The notes under the pieces were generated by a model. That model did no database searches. It was not told the origin of the DNA and saw only the letters and a list, made by a program, of their open reading frames with translations. Of a stretch of DNA of 64,000 bases, positions 33,657-44,924 are shown one piece after another. Each line of letters begins with the position of its first letter. The stretch's first letter is position 1. A program made the translations under genes and the position numbers. This DNA is from Edolisoma coerulescens (lineage: Eukaryota > Chordata > Aves > Passeriformes > Campephagidae): the NCBI GenBank assembly GCA_013397115.1, contig VWZW01006950.1, positions 248,001 through 312,000 on the forward strand. Reading direction: 5' to 3'.

Positions 33657-34412
33657 CTAGTATGATGGAAAGGAATTAGTGTTAGGATGGTTCTAAGTTA
33701 TGGCTTTATTGCTTAAACAGAGCCACTGAGAACAAAACTAAAGCCATGAATACCAACACTTGTCTTCTGTCAGAAGCTAGACAGTATTTCAGGGGAAGAC
33801 TTAAAGGTATTACGGAAGAAGATTTACTGGATCAACAGATCATGCTCTCCAGTCAATGGCATGAAATTTTAAATTACATTAGTTTCCAGCAACAAAAGCT
33901 CTTATAACAGCTTTTGATTAAAAATCAGAGTAAGAGTCTAGCAGCCTTATTCTAGTTTTGCTCCAATTTATCCAGAGTCCAAAACTGCAATTGTTGAGGT
34001 GATTAAACTTCAGAAAGCTGTATGCTGTACACAGGGCATTCTATAGTAACACTCTCCCACAGATATCTGGAGGTATTAAATCAGCCCCTCTGAGTTCTGT
34101 GGCACATATTAAGTCATTAATTTTCCTCAAGGAAAGGAAATCTAGATCTATTGTGGGCTTGAGGTTTAAGTCTGTGGAAGAATAAAGGCTTCATTTCTAG
34201 GAAAATGAAGCTGGCTAGGCTTAGACAGAATGCAGCTATGTACAAGTCTGATAGAAATACTCTAGCAGAAGTTCTTTCAAGCACTGTTTGCCATACTTCA
34301 GAGGGCATTAGTGTTAAGCTACTGCAGTTTTTAGCTGTCTATCTCTTTACCAAACATTTCCTCAATAAATTTCAGAGGATGAAGTTGATTGGTTTATTAG
34401 TGGAGGACTTAC
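33657..34412. other. DAB2: DAB2 post-stop intron
   Basis: Proposed 0.76-kb intron in the 3' UTR between the GTAAGT at 34412 and the candidate acceptor at 33657-33658. No repeat recognised. Confidence 0.45.
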
Positions 34413-34417
34413 CTGGT

Positions 34418-34480
34418 CTATGCAAACGGGTTGCCAAAATGATCACCAAAAGGACCAGAAGGTGATTTCTGAGATTCCTT
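34418..34480 (-). CDS. DAB2: DAB2 last coding exon
   Basis: Residues 732-751 (KESQKSPSGPFGDHFGNPFA) then TAG at 34420-34418. The C-terminal GNPFA is the conserved EH-domain-binding end of DAB2. Acceptor CTTCCTTAG. The exon continues only five bases past the stop (to 34413) before a GTAAGT donor. Confidence 0.95.
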   Translation of the reverse strand, partial: KESQKSPSGPFGDHFGNPFA

Positions 34481-37400
34481 CTAAGGAAGGAGAGAGAAGC
34501 TGTTAGTGGATTTCCAGTTTTCACCAGCTTTACTTTGCATGTCTCTGTGAGCTAGTTCCTGTTCCAAACACCTGGAAAGAATACTTCAGATCTCCTGCTA
34601 AATATGCATTTACTTACTGTTTCAACAAAAGAAGGGGGCTCCAAGCTGTGTTAGCAGTTATGCTAGTCCAAGGCAAGGTATTTTTCAGAAAACCATGTTT
34701 TCTACTGAACACTCCTTTGGAGCCAGTGGAGTCATGATGAAATATCTTTTAGTCAAATGCTAGAAGTCTTAAGTCAGCACTCTGGAATTGGTCCAGAATT
34801 TCCACTGAGGGCTTCAAGTCCTGTCTCCCAAACGGAGTGATCTGGTAAAGCCACTTTTTCCCCGACAGGGTCCTGAACATGGAACCTCCCATTTTTTCAG
34901 CTAGAGAGCTTCACAGTCCACAGTGCTCAGTCTGCTCTAAAGAGGGTTATATATAACCAAAGTGGACTATTTCTGCAGCTACATTATTTGATGCTCTTTT
35001 GTAGAAAGGTCCCAATACTAAAGAACTTTCTGCTAGTCTTTGCAGCTTGGGAAACGGGTTGTGGAGCCAAGCCAAATGGAATATGCTTTGTTAGCCTTCT
35101 TGCAACAAATACCCTCTGCTGGATTACATATTAGCCTCAAAGATGCAAAGGGTTTTTGTTGTATGGCCTCTAAAGCCAGAACTAAGCTACTGCTCAGACA
35201 TAGGCACCACAGGTATTAAGGAGAAATAAAGGTTTTTGATGGATTTTTTGTGATGGTGATGTCATTTGGCGGGTTTGGTGGATTCTTCTTTTTTTTTGTG
35301 GCTTGTGTTTTGGGTTTTTTTTGTTTGTTTGTGGTTTTTTTTACTACTTACAGGTGAGGGACTGAAAGGGTCTTTTTTATCTTGACTTTCAAACAGGCCC
35401 TCAGCTGGCAGCGCACTTTGTCGGGGAACAGGCTTTGGTGGTTCTAAAAAAGAGAGGCATACTGCTATAATCACTTAACAACTTTAACAAGAACTCAGCT
35501 CTGCCTGTATAGCAGCACCACAGCTTGTCTAATTGGAAACATAAAAATCTTACGTGGAAGTTGCTTGGAGTGACTTTGAGCTTCAATTTTAACTCCTGCT
35601 TGTCCCTCACTAAGCTTAAGCTGGGTGGAAATTCTAACGTTGTACAGACTTAAGTTTACCTCGTTCTAGTCAAGTCATTTAGGCACTAGGTGTCAGTGTT
35701 TAGCCACTGCTGCTGATCAAGTCTTCAATTTATTACTTGAGACAGCCCTTCAAGCCTCTATTTCAATAACCATTAACTCAAAAATATTACCAGTCATTTT
35801 GGCAGACAGCTTGCTAGCTTCCATTTCATCGTGATCTGTGCTATCTTTAGAAATGCATCCTTTACTACTAAAGCAAAGGCTGAAAACTCCAGAAGCACCT
35901 GAAAGACTTTGCTGTTCTCCTCTCCTCGCTGGTACTGCAGGTGGCTTTGTCAGCTGGAAGTCTTTGAACATTTCCTTGACATCCTTCATTTCTTTATCCC
36001 CAAGTGGATCCAGAGCAATGAATGCATCATTCTCTTTCTTGGACAGCTCCTTCTGCGGTGTAGTTCTGGGTGGTGGCTGAGGTGGGCTGGCTGTTGTTGA
36101 CACGGAGGGCAGTGCAGAGACTGTCTGAGCTGGTAGTGTTGGAGATGTGAACACACTGCTCTGGAAAGGATTTACGGCACTGGTTGGCTGTGCCCAAGAA
36201 CTAGGTGGAACTTGTGCTGGCTGTGACCAGAGACCAGAAGACTGAGTGGATGTGGCACCAAAAGATGCAGATTGGTTCCAGCCTGGCAGTGCTTGAGTAC
36301 CAAAAGCAAGTGGTTGAGTAAATCCTGGAGACTGAGCAGGCATCATAGACCCATGAAAGACTGATGTAGCCTGAGTGAAGGAAACTGTCTGTGGGGTCCA
36401 TGGTGATGAAGTCACTGGCAAGCCACCTGGGGGGAGATTGTTGTTACAAAGCACTTCAGTCATCTGAAGACTGCAAGCAGGAGCATATCAATTCCACAAA
36501 GGGTATCAGCAAAAGATTTTCATGTACTGCTTGCAAAAATCTCTTGGTTTGCACTTACAAATCAAACCATTTGGGGGAAAAGGGGTGGGAGAAAGAGTTT
36601 AATTTTTTACTTTGCTGCATTTCAGTGATGCAAGGACAAAATTGAGGTTGTTGTAAGGGAAGGAGGAACATACTTAGTTCTAGCACAGAAGTGACAGGTG
36701 GATTTGCCATACAGTTACTTCTGTTTAAGTGATTATTCAGATACTGAGCAGCAATGTTACCCTGACCTCACAAGTTGTGCTTGGTTCACTTGAACCTTAT
36801 GTATCTGAAGCAGGAATCTGCTGTCAAAGTTAAAGCAAAAAAACCCTGATCCAGTTAAGGATGCAGAGTTTAGCCCCTCTATTCACAGAACTTAATCGTT
36901 TAGGGCAAACAGCACATGGATTAAAGAGTATAGCACTACGCAGGAAGTAAAGGAAAACTAGGATCCGTGTTTTGTTATTAGCAGGTATCTTGGAGTGGAA
37001 CAAGACCTTGACTTTTGTAAACTAACCTAGACCAGCCAATGGAGATGCTGTGGTAGAACTTTTTTTGAAGAGATCCAGTGGACTAGTTGGCAGAGCTCCT
37101 GCTTGTGCCCCTGAACTCAAGCTAAGGCTCTCCGTAGATGGCACAAAGAAGTCTGAGTTGAATAAGTCATTCGATGCAGTCTAGAAAGAAAAAGAAATTT
37201 GTGAGATGCCATGGCAGAACACGTACTAGCATGATCAGGGCTCCCTAGTCCAGATCTAGAAGGTTTTTTTTCATCTAAAGCAGAGGAGGGAGTTTTGATG
37301 TGTCATTTACAGTATAAGAGTTTCAAACATCATCCTTTTTTTCATGCCTATGGAGATACATGGCACTAAATAGGTAAAATATGTAGTAGTCACAAGTCAA

Positions 37401-40400
37401 CAGCAGAAGAGCAGGACTTAAAACGACTAAATTATATGCTATCACAGTGAGCTTCCCTCTGCACCCCACCCCCTTAAACACTGTTGCTCAGCCTGCAGCA
37501 ACCCCTATGGTTGTGGCAAGGCCCGCAGAGTTTTGCACAATTTGTGTACAAGACAAATCTGATCCAGAGCCACCCTGTGCCTAATCAGGCAAGTCATTGA
37601 AATTGCCTTCAGCAGGCAAATACTGAGAAACCACATGGGTTTCTGTAGGCTAGTACTAGTATCTTATTGTTATGAAACCATAGGTTGATGGGCATACTGC
37701 TATCATAACAGATTCTGGCATTATATCAAGTGTTAATATGCATAGCAGCATACTTACCAGACCTTTACAGGAGTATGGCAGCATTAAAGAAGAGAATATA
37801 GAATTTAGTTACTATAGCTACTATGAAGCGTTCGTAGATATTAGAAGGTACCATGGCTACAGAGAGCTTAGAGTAAGCAGGGCAGGCACAAGTAGATGTG
37901 TTGTGAAGCTAGGTAGCCAGTTATACAGTAATAGGAAAGAAAAGCTTCCTTCACCCAGCTTCTCCAAGTAAAATCATGCGTATCACCATAAATTACTTGA
38001 ACACTGTTCACCTTGACAGATCTCCTTCCTCTTCCTGGCTTGGTACTCTGTGGTGGTGGGCTAATTGTTATAGACTCATGTGGCACGAATTGGATATTGT
38101 TTTCAGATTCCAGCTTTACTTCATTCTGCAGAGATACTCCTTTGGAAGCACCTTCCACAAACCGGTTTGTTGGGACTTCAAGAAAGCCATTCCGTTCTCT
38201 CTCTGGTATCACATTGGGAATTCTTGCTGCAGGTGACTTACTCTCAAGTGGCCACTGGTTTGTTAGTGCTTCTCGTTTGCCAGTTCTGTTAGAAATCTGG
38301 TCAAACTGTTTATCAAAGTAGTCAGTCTCACCATTTGAAGCACCATTACCCACTGGTGTCAAGGTACTCAGACTTTTCTTCTGATCAGATTTTAGAGAAT
38401 CAAATGGAGGTGGTGCAGATTGGGCTGGCTGTGTGAAAGGATCATCACTGAAAGGGTCTGGATTAGGTGTGGGAAAGAAGCTGAGACTGGTAGAGAAAGA
38501 ACTTTCAGGCAAGAAGGGTGTCTGTGCCTTTGGTGGAAGAGAGGTTGTGATGCCATTCAAGAAGAGATCCTCTTTTGCAAAGGTTTTTTTGGTCTCAATT
38601 TCAGAATTAAAATCCACTAACAGAATCTCTTTAGCTTCCTATTTTTTTCAGAGAGAAAAATGAAGTTAGTTAATTTGTAGATTTTGGTGCACAGTGAAAA
38701 AGCTCAAGGAAAATAGCTGCAAAAGAAGAGATCCTAGTATCCAATACATTTTACCAGTAAATATTCAAAATCACACAGGCAAGCACTGCCGTCTATAGTC
38801 AAATTACAGCTGCTTGGTTTCTGAAACTTGATACTAAAACATCTGTTTCCAGATCCCATAGTTAAATATCAGATCCTTGTTCTTCGATCTAGTGACTGTA
38901 GAGTCAGTAAGAACTTGAGTCAAAGACCCTGATTGAGTTCTAGTCCTCAGTTTTGACAAGTTGTGAAATCACACTGCCTTAGTATGACTTCAAGTTGCAG
39001 CCTCAGCTTCAGAATAACACTGGAGAGCTATTTGCCAGTGGAAGATAATGTGCTAATTCTCCTCCAAGCAGGCAGGAGAAGAGTAAGACTTGGTCACTGG
39101 CTGGGTTGACAGCATCAATTGTATCATGGCTGATGGTGGCTAATAGTGCCAGATTAAAAATGGTAGGATTTTTGGGTCATACTGAGCTATGACAAGGTTT
39201 ATGCACACTTCTGTGAAATTAGGCCAAATTTTGAGCTAGGGCAACTAGAATGGCATCAGTAGAATTAAGTACTAGAATGACATCTAGTGATTAAGTGGAT
39301 ACTCCTATAACCCTACCCCACGAGTACACTGATGACTGCTAGGCAGATGTTTCAGTAAAACCTGTACTTGTTACTAGGACTAAATTTTCCTCAAGGAAAA
39401 GAAATCTCTTTCAAAGAAAAAGCCAAGGCAGCTAAGCTAGACTCTACTTACTGTGGGACTGCTCATATCAGGAGGTGTTGACATATCCCCAAACAAGTCC
39501 ATTTGGTCAACTCCCTTGAAGCCAGAAATGTTGAAAGAATTGATATCTGTTAGACCTCTCACAAGAAAAAGAATCAAACATTATGCAGATTTACTTTAAA
39601 AACGTCTATAAACACTGCATTTCCTACACGATATGGAGACAGTCAGTTATGAACTCCTTAATGGCATCAATAAAGTTTTAAAATTTAACCTACCAGTTTC
39701 ATTTTGTCAGCTTGATCAACAGGCAGTGCTTCACCACCATTCTGTAATAGATGGATAACAGTGTCAGAAATAATTGGAATTTCAGAATTTGCCTTAAGCA
39801 AGGAACTTGCAGGCTTTGAAAAGCAAGTGATGGAAAAGGGAAGCATGAGAGAGATCACTACTCAGTATTAGTTCCATAGACCCCTTTTACTTCCATTTCA
39901 ATGTAATTGGGCATCTGACATTGCCTTCATAATGCTGGTAGTGTAAAGAAAGTCAAAGTTAGGTGTGATACAGCAGCATACCTAATCAAGAGAGGCTGAG
40001 TGGGAGTAACCTACCTCAGTCTTACTTGCTTCTTCACTCTAAAGAAAAAAAAAGACTTTTAATACCTAAACATCACGTAGAATGTCAAAAGTCTCTCATT
40101 TTGGAGGAGCTTACCAGACCTAGGCAATCAGACAGCTGGCATACCTGCCAACAAATAGCTTCCAGTGCTCCTGGATTTAGGCAGAGCTCAGCATCAAGTC
40201 TTACAAGAGCCCAAAACTCAGCCAAAGTTGAAACAAGCTTTATGCAGAGTCATGCAGTTTCTATATTTTTACTCACCTTTTTCTTTTCCTCTTCTTCCTT
40301 CTTCTTCATATTATATATTAGTTGGAAAAGGTCCTTAAGATCAGAAACCAGAGGCTCAGCCTGGAAAAGAATGTCGATTTCAGGCCATGTACTACTTCTA

Positions 40401-43400
40401 CCTGGACTTCTACTGCTGCAATCTGTGCAACAAGCCAAACATTCATAAATGGTGCAAGATTTAGGTTGAGGTAAGAGGAAAAGCAAGAGTTTAAAGACCT
40501 GTTTAGTCTTCATACAAGATTCTGCTTATGCAGAATCCAAGGGGAATGGACCACAACCAGCGTAGAACTGTTGCTAACTCTACAGGAAAAGTGGCTGTAC
40601 ACAAATTTGTGCTATCCTGCTATGTTTTTGCTAAAAAAATTTCTTAAGTGCATGGCAAGTCCTAGAAGTGCAAAATTTATCCAAGCCTCCTTGTAGTCTC
40701 CTGAGAGGAAAGACATTTTGCATTTGTCTGTTTTCTACCAACTCCAGCACTGAAACTGGAGAAAGCTTCTATAAATATTACTACTTTTATTTTAAATAGT
40801 ATACAAATAGCAAATGAGCAAGGCATCTCAAATATGTAAAGCAGAGACCGGTTTTAAATGGGTTCTATGACATGATGACAGTTTAATGTGAATTAGAAAC
40901 GCATGGCATGCCCTGCACATCCAGTAACAAGAATGTTTTTGCTGAGATGGTGGCAAGTTCAGCTGCACTGCTTTGGAATGCTTGTGTCAGGCATACAGCA
41001 GCTGTGTCAACGTCTGAAGTAGGACAAGTCCTCCTCTTCAGCCACTACCATTGGCCCAAGCAGAGAATCCTTTGAACAGATCTCACTGTTTACACCTGAT
41101 AACCATCCTCTTCTAATCACAGGGTTTACACATGCAGCTGCCTTGAAAGAGCATGGCTCTTGAAAGAGCCATTTCAAGAATTACGGACTTTAACGAGGAG
41201 TACAGCTGCAGCAGACTAGAGCTGCAGAAGGCCTTACTTCTGAGCTAGACAAGTTTATGTCAAAAACAACCAGCAGCAAGTCAAGAGCTGTCTAAAGCCT
41301 GGCTGAGCTTAGAGGCTGGCAAGCAGCACCCTGTGGTGAAATGAGGGAATAGACTCCAGAGTACATACAAAAGGCTTTTGTACTTAATCTACAGTTCCAC
41401 TGAAACCAATACAATTATTGGTCAGAATGCTGACAAACTAATTAAACAAACTTAGAAGAGGGTCTTATAGCTGTTACTGAAGTAGTAACATGCTCTAAGA
41501 AGGAGCTCCTCAGTCCCACCTATAGTGGGTCCAAAGCTGCCAACGGGTCCTCCGAGAGGGCAGGCAGGAATGGGTAAAAGAAATTTCTAGCTTTAAAGTC
41601 TGGGCTTATCAAGTCGTTATAGTGACTACTATAAAATCGTTATAAACACAAGCTGATAAATAATACATACCTAACTTCAGGGGGCTTGTGAAGCTGCATA
41701 ATTCTCAGCAGTATTTTTAAGTATCTTGTTTCCAATATTGCTTACGTACAGATTCCCCTCAGAGAGGCTAACCTTGCACACAGGATTTCTGCATAAGAGG
41801 AACCTATCACAGAAGGATCAGAATCCCTCCCACAAGTTAGTGTTAGGAGGTCCTAGTAGGACCAGACCTGTCACTCACAGGCCCCAGAATCATCGTTGCA
41901 GTTATATAAGTGATTTCCCTGCTGCACAAAGCAAAGCATCACATGAACTAGACTAAAGTAGTTCTATATTCTTGTTAATTTTGAGTGCAGCTCTGGCTAT
42001 TTTACTTAAGAATTTGTACTCTCGCAGTGGGAAGCCTGTGATAATGGCTCTGTTCATCTCACTAATGACTTTCATGGTGCATAGACAAGTTAAGCGTTGT
42101 TAATCATAGTAACCAAGACTACTTGAGTGCTTTTATGCTGGACTACAAAGAAACTGTACAAGTCAGAAGCCAGTGTTTATACAGTCAATTCCTATTGTCC
42201 TTCTTTCAATAAAGTCTGTCTATCCATGCTGGTATTCCCCATAGGAATTTTGTAGGATTACCAGCAAAACACTACACCCTTATCACATGTTAAATGTTTA
42301 TACAACAGCCTTATCCACAGCACGTGGAAAAAAGTATATGTCCCATACCTGTTGGGCTGTTTTTATAGCAAAGAATTGGTGCTGGCCTTCTCCTCCACAT
42401 ATATAGCCAAAGGCACGATTGTCTGTTACATCCCGAGCAATAAAGGAGATTTTGTTGACTGGATGCTCATGCTCTATGACCTGGAATTGGGAAAAAATAA
42501 CTATTGGTTTAAATTGCTAGAGGCATAATAGCTGCTGTTCTCTGTAGTTAGAATGATTGAGACTGTTAAAAAGCTTCAGTCCAAACCTCAGATTTATCAG
42601 CCTTTTACTAAGCACAATAGGACATAGCTGTCTTTTTGCCAGGACTCTTCAACATTGTAAACATTTCGCAAGTCAGTTTTTAAATGTGGAAGTGGGCTAT
42701 GGTGCTGTGAAGGAATCTAGTTCAGATTGGTCTAATTTCTAGGTGCCTCACTAGCTTTAAGAATCACATTAAGAAAATAAGTTATATCTTACCCCAGTTT
42801 TCTCGTCTATTATCTTGATACCAGAGAGGGAGATGTTTACCCAGATCTTCTGTTTGTGTTGACCCTGGGAACGGGCTGCTGCTGCCATTCCCTAAAGAGA
42901 ATGAATGTCAAGTATTGATGAGACTTCTGTTGGATTGAGCTTTAATTTTTGTTTGCAACATATGACTGCTTAGGTGTAAAGTGATACCACAGAACTGGAC
43001 TGTTTGCTCTGTAAATGTTTTAGAGCTTTAAAACTGATTTTAGTCACAAAACTGCTGCAATGGCAGCATCTTTACCTGATTTTCTGGCCTGATTGAAGGT
43101 ATGTGAGTGTTCTGTACTACAGAAGTAAGTCTTTGTAGCTGCAGAGATTATTTTTTGGTTTATCTGTATCACTTGGTGTCACCATTGACACAGGATGCCA
43201 ACTTGTGCTTTGAGGTCCGTGTTAAACTGCATAGCACTCCCCCCTTCCCCTCTGAGCCCCAAGCTCATCATTTGTGATGAAACTCATACTGCCAGCATTC
43301 GTACTGGATGCCTACAGACCCAAAGGAATGTTCCCAAACTTTTTGAGAAATGTCCTTTGAGCCAGGGGTTACACCTTGGGAAGTAACATCCATCTGCACA

Positions 43401-44924
43401 GTGCTGTTAGTAACTATGTTACCATTAATCTGTATTTGAAGTTTTGCCAAAGCGACTATTTGATTTGCTTTTTGAAGGCTAACCAGAGATTGTTCCTTAC
43501 ATGGCAGCTCAAGCCCTTACCTTCAGCTTCATCATTGAATCCTGACTCATTTTGTCTCCTCTTGCCTCAGGAACATCATCTATGCCAATCAGTTTAGCCT
43601 TGTATTTTACACCATCACCTTTGAATCTAGCCAAGAGGGATTCATCTGTCTTTTCTGGCCCTGGAGACAGAGAAAAAGTTTGGTGGGTCTGTTTGTTTGT
43701 TGAGGTTACTTATTTGTTTGGGTGGGTTGGGTTTTGTTTGTTTGTTTTTTGGTTGGTTGTTTTGTTTTTCATTTTGTTTGATTTTTTTAAAGATAGAAAT
43801 GGCTGTGTTGCTGATTTGTTATCTTTAAAAAAATATAAACCATATAAGTACACATTAAAACTGTCCCTTGAGTACAGCTGACTAATAATCCATGTGCACT
43901 GCAAGACAGTTACTCCTTTAAGTTCACAGTACTCGCAGAAGGTGACCTCAGTTCAAAGAGTGGAGACCCGTGCCTGAGATCTGGGGGCTTCAGAATGATT
44001 GCTCACCACATAAAAGACTAAAATATTGATAAGCAACAACCAAGTAAATGTAGGTGCTAAGAAAATCACCATGCAAAAATGGTACTTCCCATGGCCATAC
44101 AGGGTATTCAATAAAGCCTTTAGGTGTTATCCCTGTGTTCCGATGTGGGCAGATCTCTTCTTGCTGTGCAAAAATAATCTCCCAGTTCCCATACTAGAAC
44201 CTCCTATCAGCACCATCATTTCTACAATGAGTCCTGGTATTCTTGTCCTTTTAATCATTTGGGATTTTAGCTATTAGGAACTGCTTGCTTTTCTTTTCTG
44301 CATGGGCAACACAGGTCATGTACCTAGGTATGTATTTTTATATGAGGTAATCATATTTACATGATCTAATCTATCAAAAAATCTATTACCTGATATACAG
44401 TAATTCTCATGGAATGAGTTTTCTAGTTTCCCTGGACTAGAATCTGTATCCAGCACAAATCTCCTTCTCTGAAGGGTGGGGGGGAGTCAGGTGAAAGTTC
44501 AGATTAACAGCTACCATGATGGTCCAGGGTCTGGTCACCTCAGGAGGCTCTTGCTTCTCTGGGCTCTTGCTAACTTATCAGGCTCAGCAATCGACTTATT
44601 TAACAAGTGGAACTGAGAGCATTAGAACTTAAGGCTAGAAAAAAAGAACTTTAAAACTAAAAGCCTACCTTCTGGTTAAGTTTATTATACTGGCATATTT
44701 ACTCACTCTTCTAGTCAGCTGGAAAACTCAGTTGTTTTAGCAGTAGTGGGAGGATGATCTTAGTTTAGGCAAATGCAAAAGATTCAGGACGTGGAATAAA
44801 GGACGTGTTCAAGTGGTAAACAGTTCTTACCTTTCTTTTTTTCCTTCTTTGAAGATTGTGGCTTTGGTGGAGCCTGTTGTTCAGGCGGGCTGTTGGTAGC
44901 AGTAGTTTCAGCCTCAGTAGACAT
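34418..44924 (-). CDS. DAB2: DAB2 (Disabled-2) endocytic adaptor, complete 13-exon coding region
   Basis: DAB2 is a cytosolic clathrin-associated sorting adaptor: its PTB domain binds FxNPxY tails (LDL-receptor family, integrins) and PI(4,5)P2, and its tail binds AP-2, EH-domain proteins, myosin VI and Grb2/Src SH3 domains. Coding exons in transcript order: 44831-44924, 43521-43660, 42793-42891, 42349-42480, 40277-40360, 40015-40038, 39694-39741, 39452-39514, 38012-38638, 37027-37180, 35791-36426, 35352-35443, 34418-34480. All introns are GT-AG with matching phases; the join is 2256 nt, 751 residues plus stop (human 770). PTB about 35-185; RGD at 65-67; DPF at 289-291 and 294-296; NPF at 574-576 and 748-750; proline-rich PPQPPPR 603-609, PPAVPAR 650-656, PPKPVPR 702-708. 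No disruption. The 5' UTR is split: a non-coding first exon must lie upstream. Confidence 0.96.
35274..35345. repeat. T/G-rich tract just downstream of a DAB2 donor
   Basis: Runs of T with interspersed G (TTTGTTTGTTTG-like). On the transcribed minus strand it is A/C-rich and starts within 10 bases of the donor of the 35352-35443 exon. Confidence 0.7.
35352..35443 (-). CDS. DAB2: DAB2 exon with SH3-ligand PPKPVPR
   Basis: Residues 701-731. EPPKPVPRQSALPAEG aligns with the proline-rich segment near the DAB2 C-terminus. Acceptor TTCTTTTTTAG; donor TCACCT/GTAAGT in phase 0. Confidence 0.95.
35791..36426 (-). CDS. DAB2: DAB2 large C-terminal exon
   Basis: Residues 489-700, 636 nt. Ser/Pro/Gln-rich and disordered, with NPFQSS (574-579), PPQPPPR, the conserved ALDPLGDKEMKDVKEMFKDF block and PPAVPAR. 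The myosin-VI-binding region follows; the human SYF motif reads LCF here (672-674). Acceptor CAATCTCCCCCCAG; donor ATGACTG/GTAATA in phase 1. Confidence 0.97.
37027..37180 (-). CDS. DAB2: DAB2 exon, serine-rich linker
   Basis: Residues 438-488: TASNDLFNSDFFVPS, then PTSPLDLFKKSS and SPLAGL, matching the NDLLASDIF and NPLDLFK blocks of DAB2. Acceptor TTCTTTCTAG; donor GTCTAG/GTTAGT in phase 1. Confidence 0.95.
38012..38638 (-). CDS. DAB2: DAB2 large central exon (AP-2 and clathrin binding)
   Basis: Residues 229-437, 627 nt, a multiple of three. Starts EAKEILLVDFNSEIE, where the clathrin-box-like segment reads LVDFN instead of the human LVDLN. Contains FFPTPNPDPFSDDPFTQP with two DPF motifs for AP-2, FDQISNRTGK, and PPPQSTKPGRGRR near the end. 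In mammals the corresponding exon is skipped in the short p67 isoform; the symmetric phases here (0-0) would allow the same. Confidence 0.97.
39452..39514 (-). CDS. DAB2: DAB2 exon, GVDQMDLFGDMSTPP
   Basis: Residues 208-228. The acceptor was chosen as GGCTTCAAG before GGAGTT, because the more obvious CAG upstream (near 39553) puts the conserved GVDQMDLFGD block out of frame. Donor CCCACA/GTAAGT in phase 0. Confidence 0.92.
39694..39741 (-). CDS. DAB2: DAB2 48-nt exon
   Basis: Residues 192-207 (NGGEALPVDQADKMKL), matching the NGSEAL..NKLK stretch of human DAB2. Acceptor TATTACAG; donor AAACTG/GTAGGT. Phase 0 at both ends, so it could be skipped without a frameshift. Confidence 0.92.
40015..40038 (-). 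CDS. DAB2: DAB2 24-nt microexon
   Basis: Eight codons (SEEASKTE, residues 184-191) between CTCTTTAG-type acceptor CTTTAG and donor GAG/GTAGGT. It fills exactly the gap between the Lys/Glu-rich end of the PTB region and the next exon, and matches the EEASK segment of human DAB2. Too short to find as an open frame. Confidence 0.9.
40277..40360 (-). CDS. DAB2: DAB2 exon, C-terminal helix of the PTB domain
   Basis: Residues 156-183: AEPLVSDLKDLFQLIYNMKK followed by a charged KEEEEKKK run. The long helix is the part of the PTB fold that packs along the peptide groove. Acceptor TCTTTTCCAG; donor AAAAAG/GTGAGT in phase 0. Confidence 0.96.
40361..42348. other. DAB2: DAB2 intron, no other feature seen
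   Basis: 2.0-kb intron. Apart from the hairpin above, no repeat family or gene-like frame was recognised. Confidence 0.6.
41142..41178. repeat. Hairpin with bulge in DAB2 intron
   Basis: CTTGAAA...TGGCTCTT pairs with AAGAGCCA...TTTCAAG: a 15-bp stem with a GA tip and a five-base GAGCA bulge on one side. CTTGAAAGAGC also occurs twice directly. Lies in the intron between the 42349-42480 and 40277-40360 exons. Function unknown. Confidence 0.7.
42349..42480 (-). CDS. DAB2: DAB2 exon, PTB core
   Basis: Residues 112-155, including HEHPVNKISFIARDVTDNR and FGYICGGEGQHQFFAIKT, the most conserved PTB strands of Dab proteins. Acceptor CAATTCCAG; donor CAACAG/GTATGG in phase 0. Confidence 0.98.
42793..42891 (-). 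CDS. DAB2: DAB2 exon, PTB core
   Basis: Residues 79-111 with GQHKQKIWVNISLSGIKIID. The KxxxHKQ basic patch belongs to the phosphoinositide-binding surface. Acceptor TCTCTTTAG; donor ACTGGG/GTAAGA in phase 0. Confidence 0.97.
43521..43660 (-). CDS. DAB2: DAB2 exon, PTB N-terminal part
   Basis: Residues 32-78 with LLARFKGDGVKYKAKLIGID and ARGDKMSQDSMMKLK. The RGD tripeptide (65-67) is conserved with mammals. Acceptor TCTCCAG; donor CTGAAG/GTAAGG in phase 0. A plus-strand T/G-rich tract lies just upstream of the acceptor. Confidence 0.98.
43661..44830. other. DAB2: DAB2 intron 2
   Basis: 1.2-kb intron between the start-codon exon and the next coding exon. Beyond the T/G-rich tract no feature recognised. 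Confidence 0.6.
43676..43790. repeat. T/G-rich tract upstream of a DAB2 acceptor
   Basis: GTTT/GGTTT-type repeats on the plus strand; on the transcript this is an A/C-rich (CAAA)n stretch within 20-130 bases upstream of the 43521-43660 exon. A/C-rich intronic sequence can bind hnRNP L, but an effect here is inference. Confidence 0.65.

Noticed and set aside
35838..36100. Plus-strand frames of 63-80 codons
   Set aside because: Antisense shadows of the large DAB2 exon.
39515..39553. Upstream acceptor that would lengthen the DAB2 39452-39514 exon
   Set aside because: The CAG near 39553 puts the conserved GVDQMDLFGD segment out of frame with the preceding phase-0 exon.
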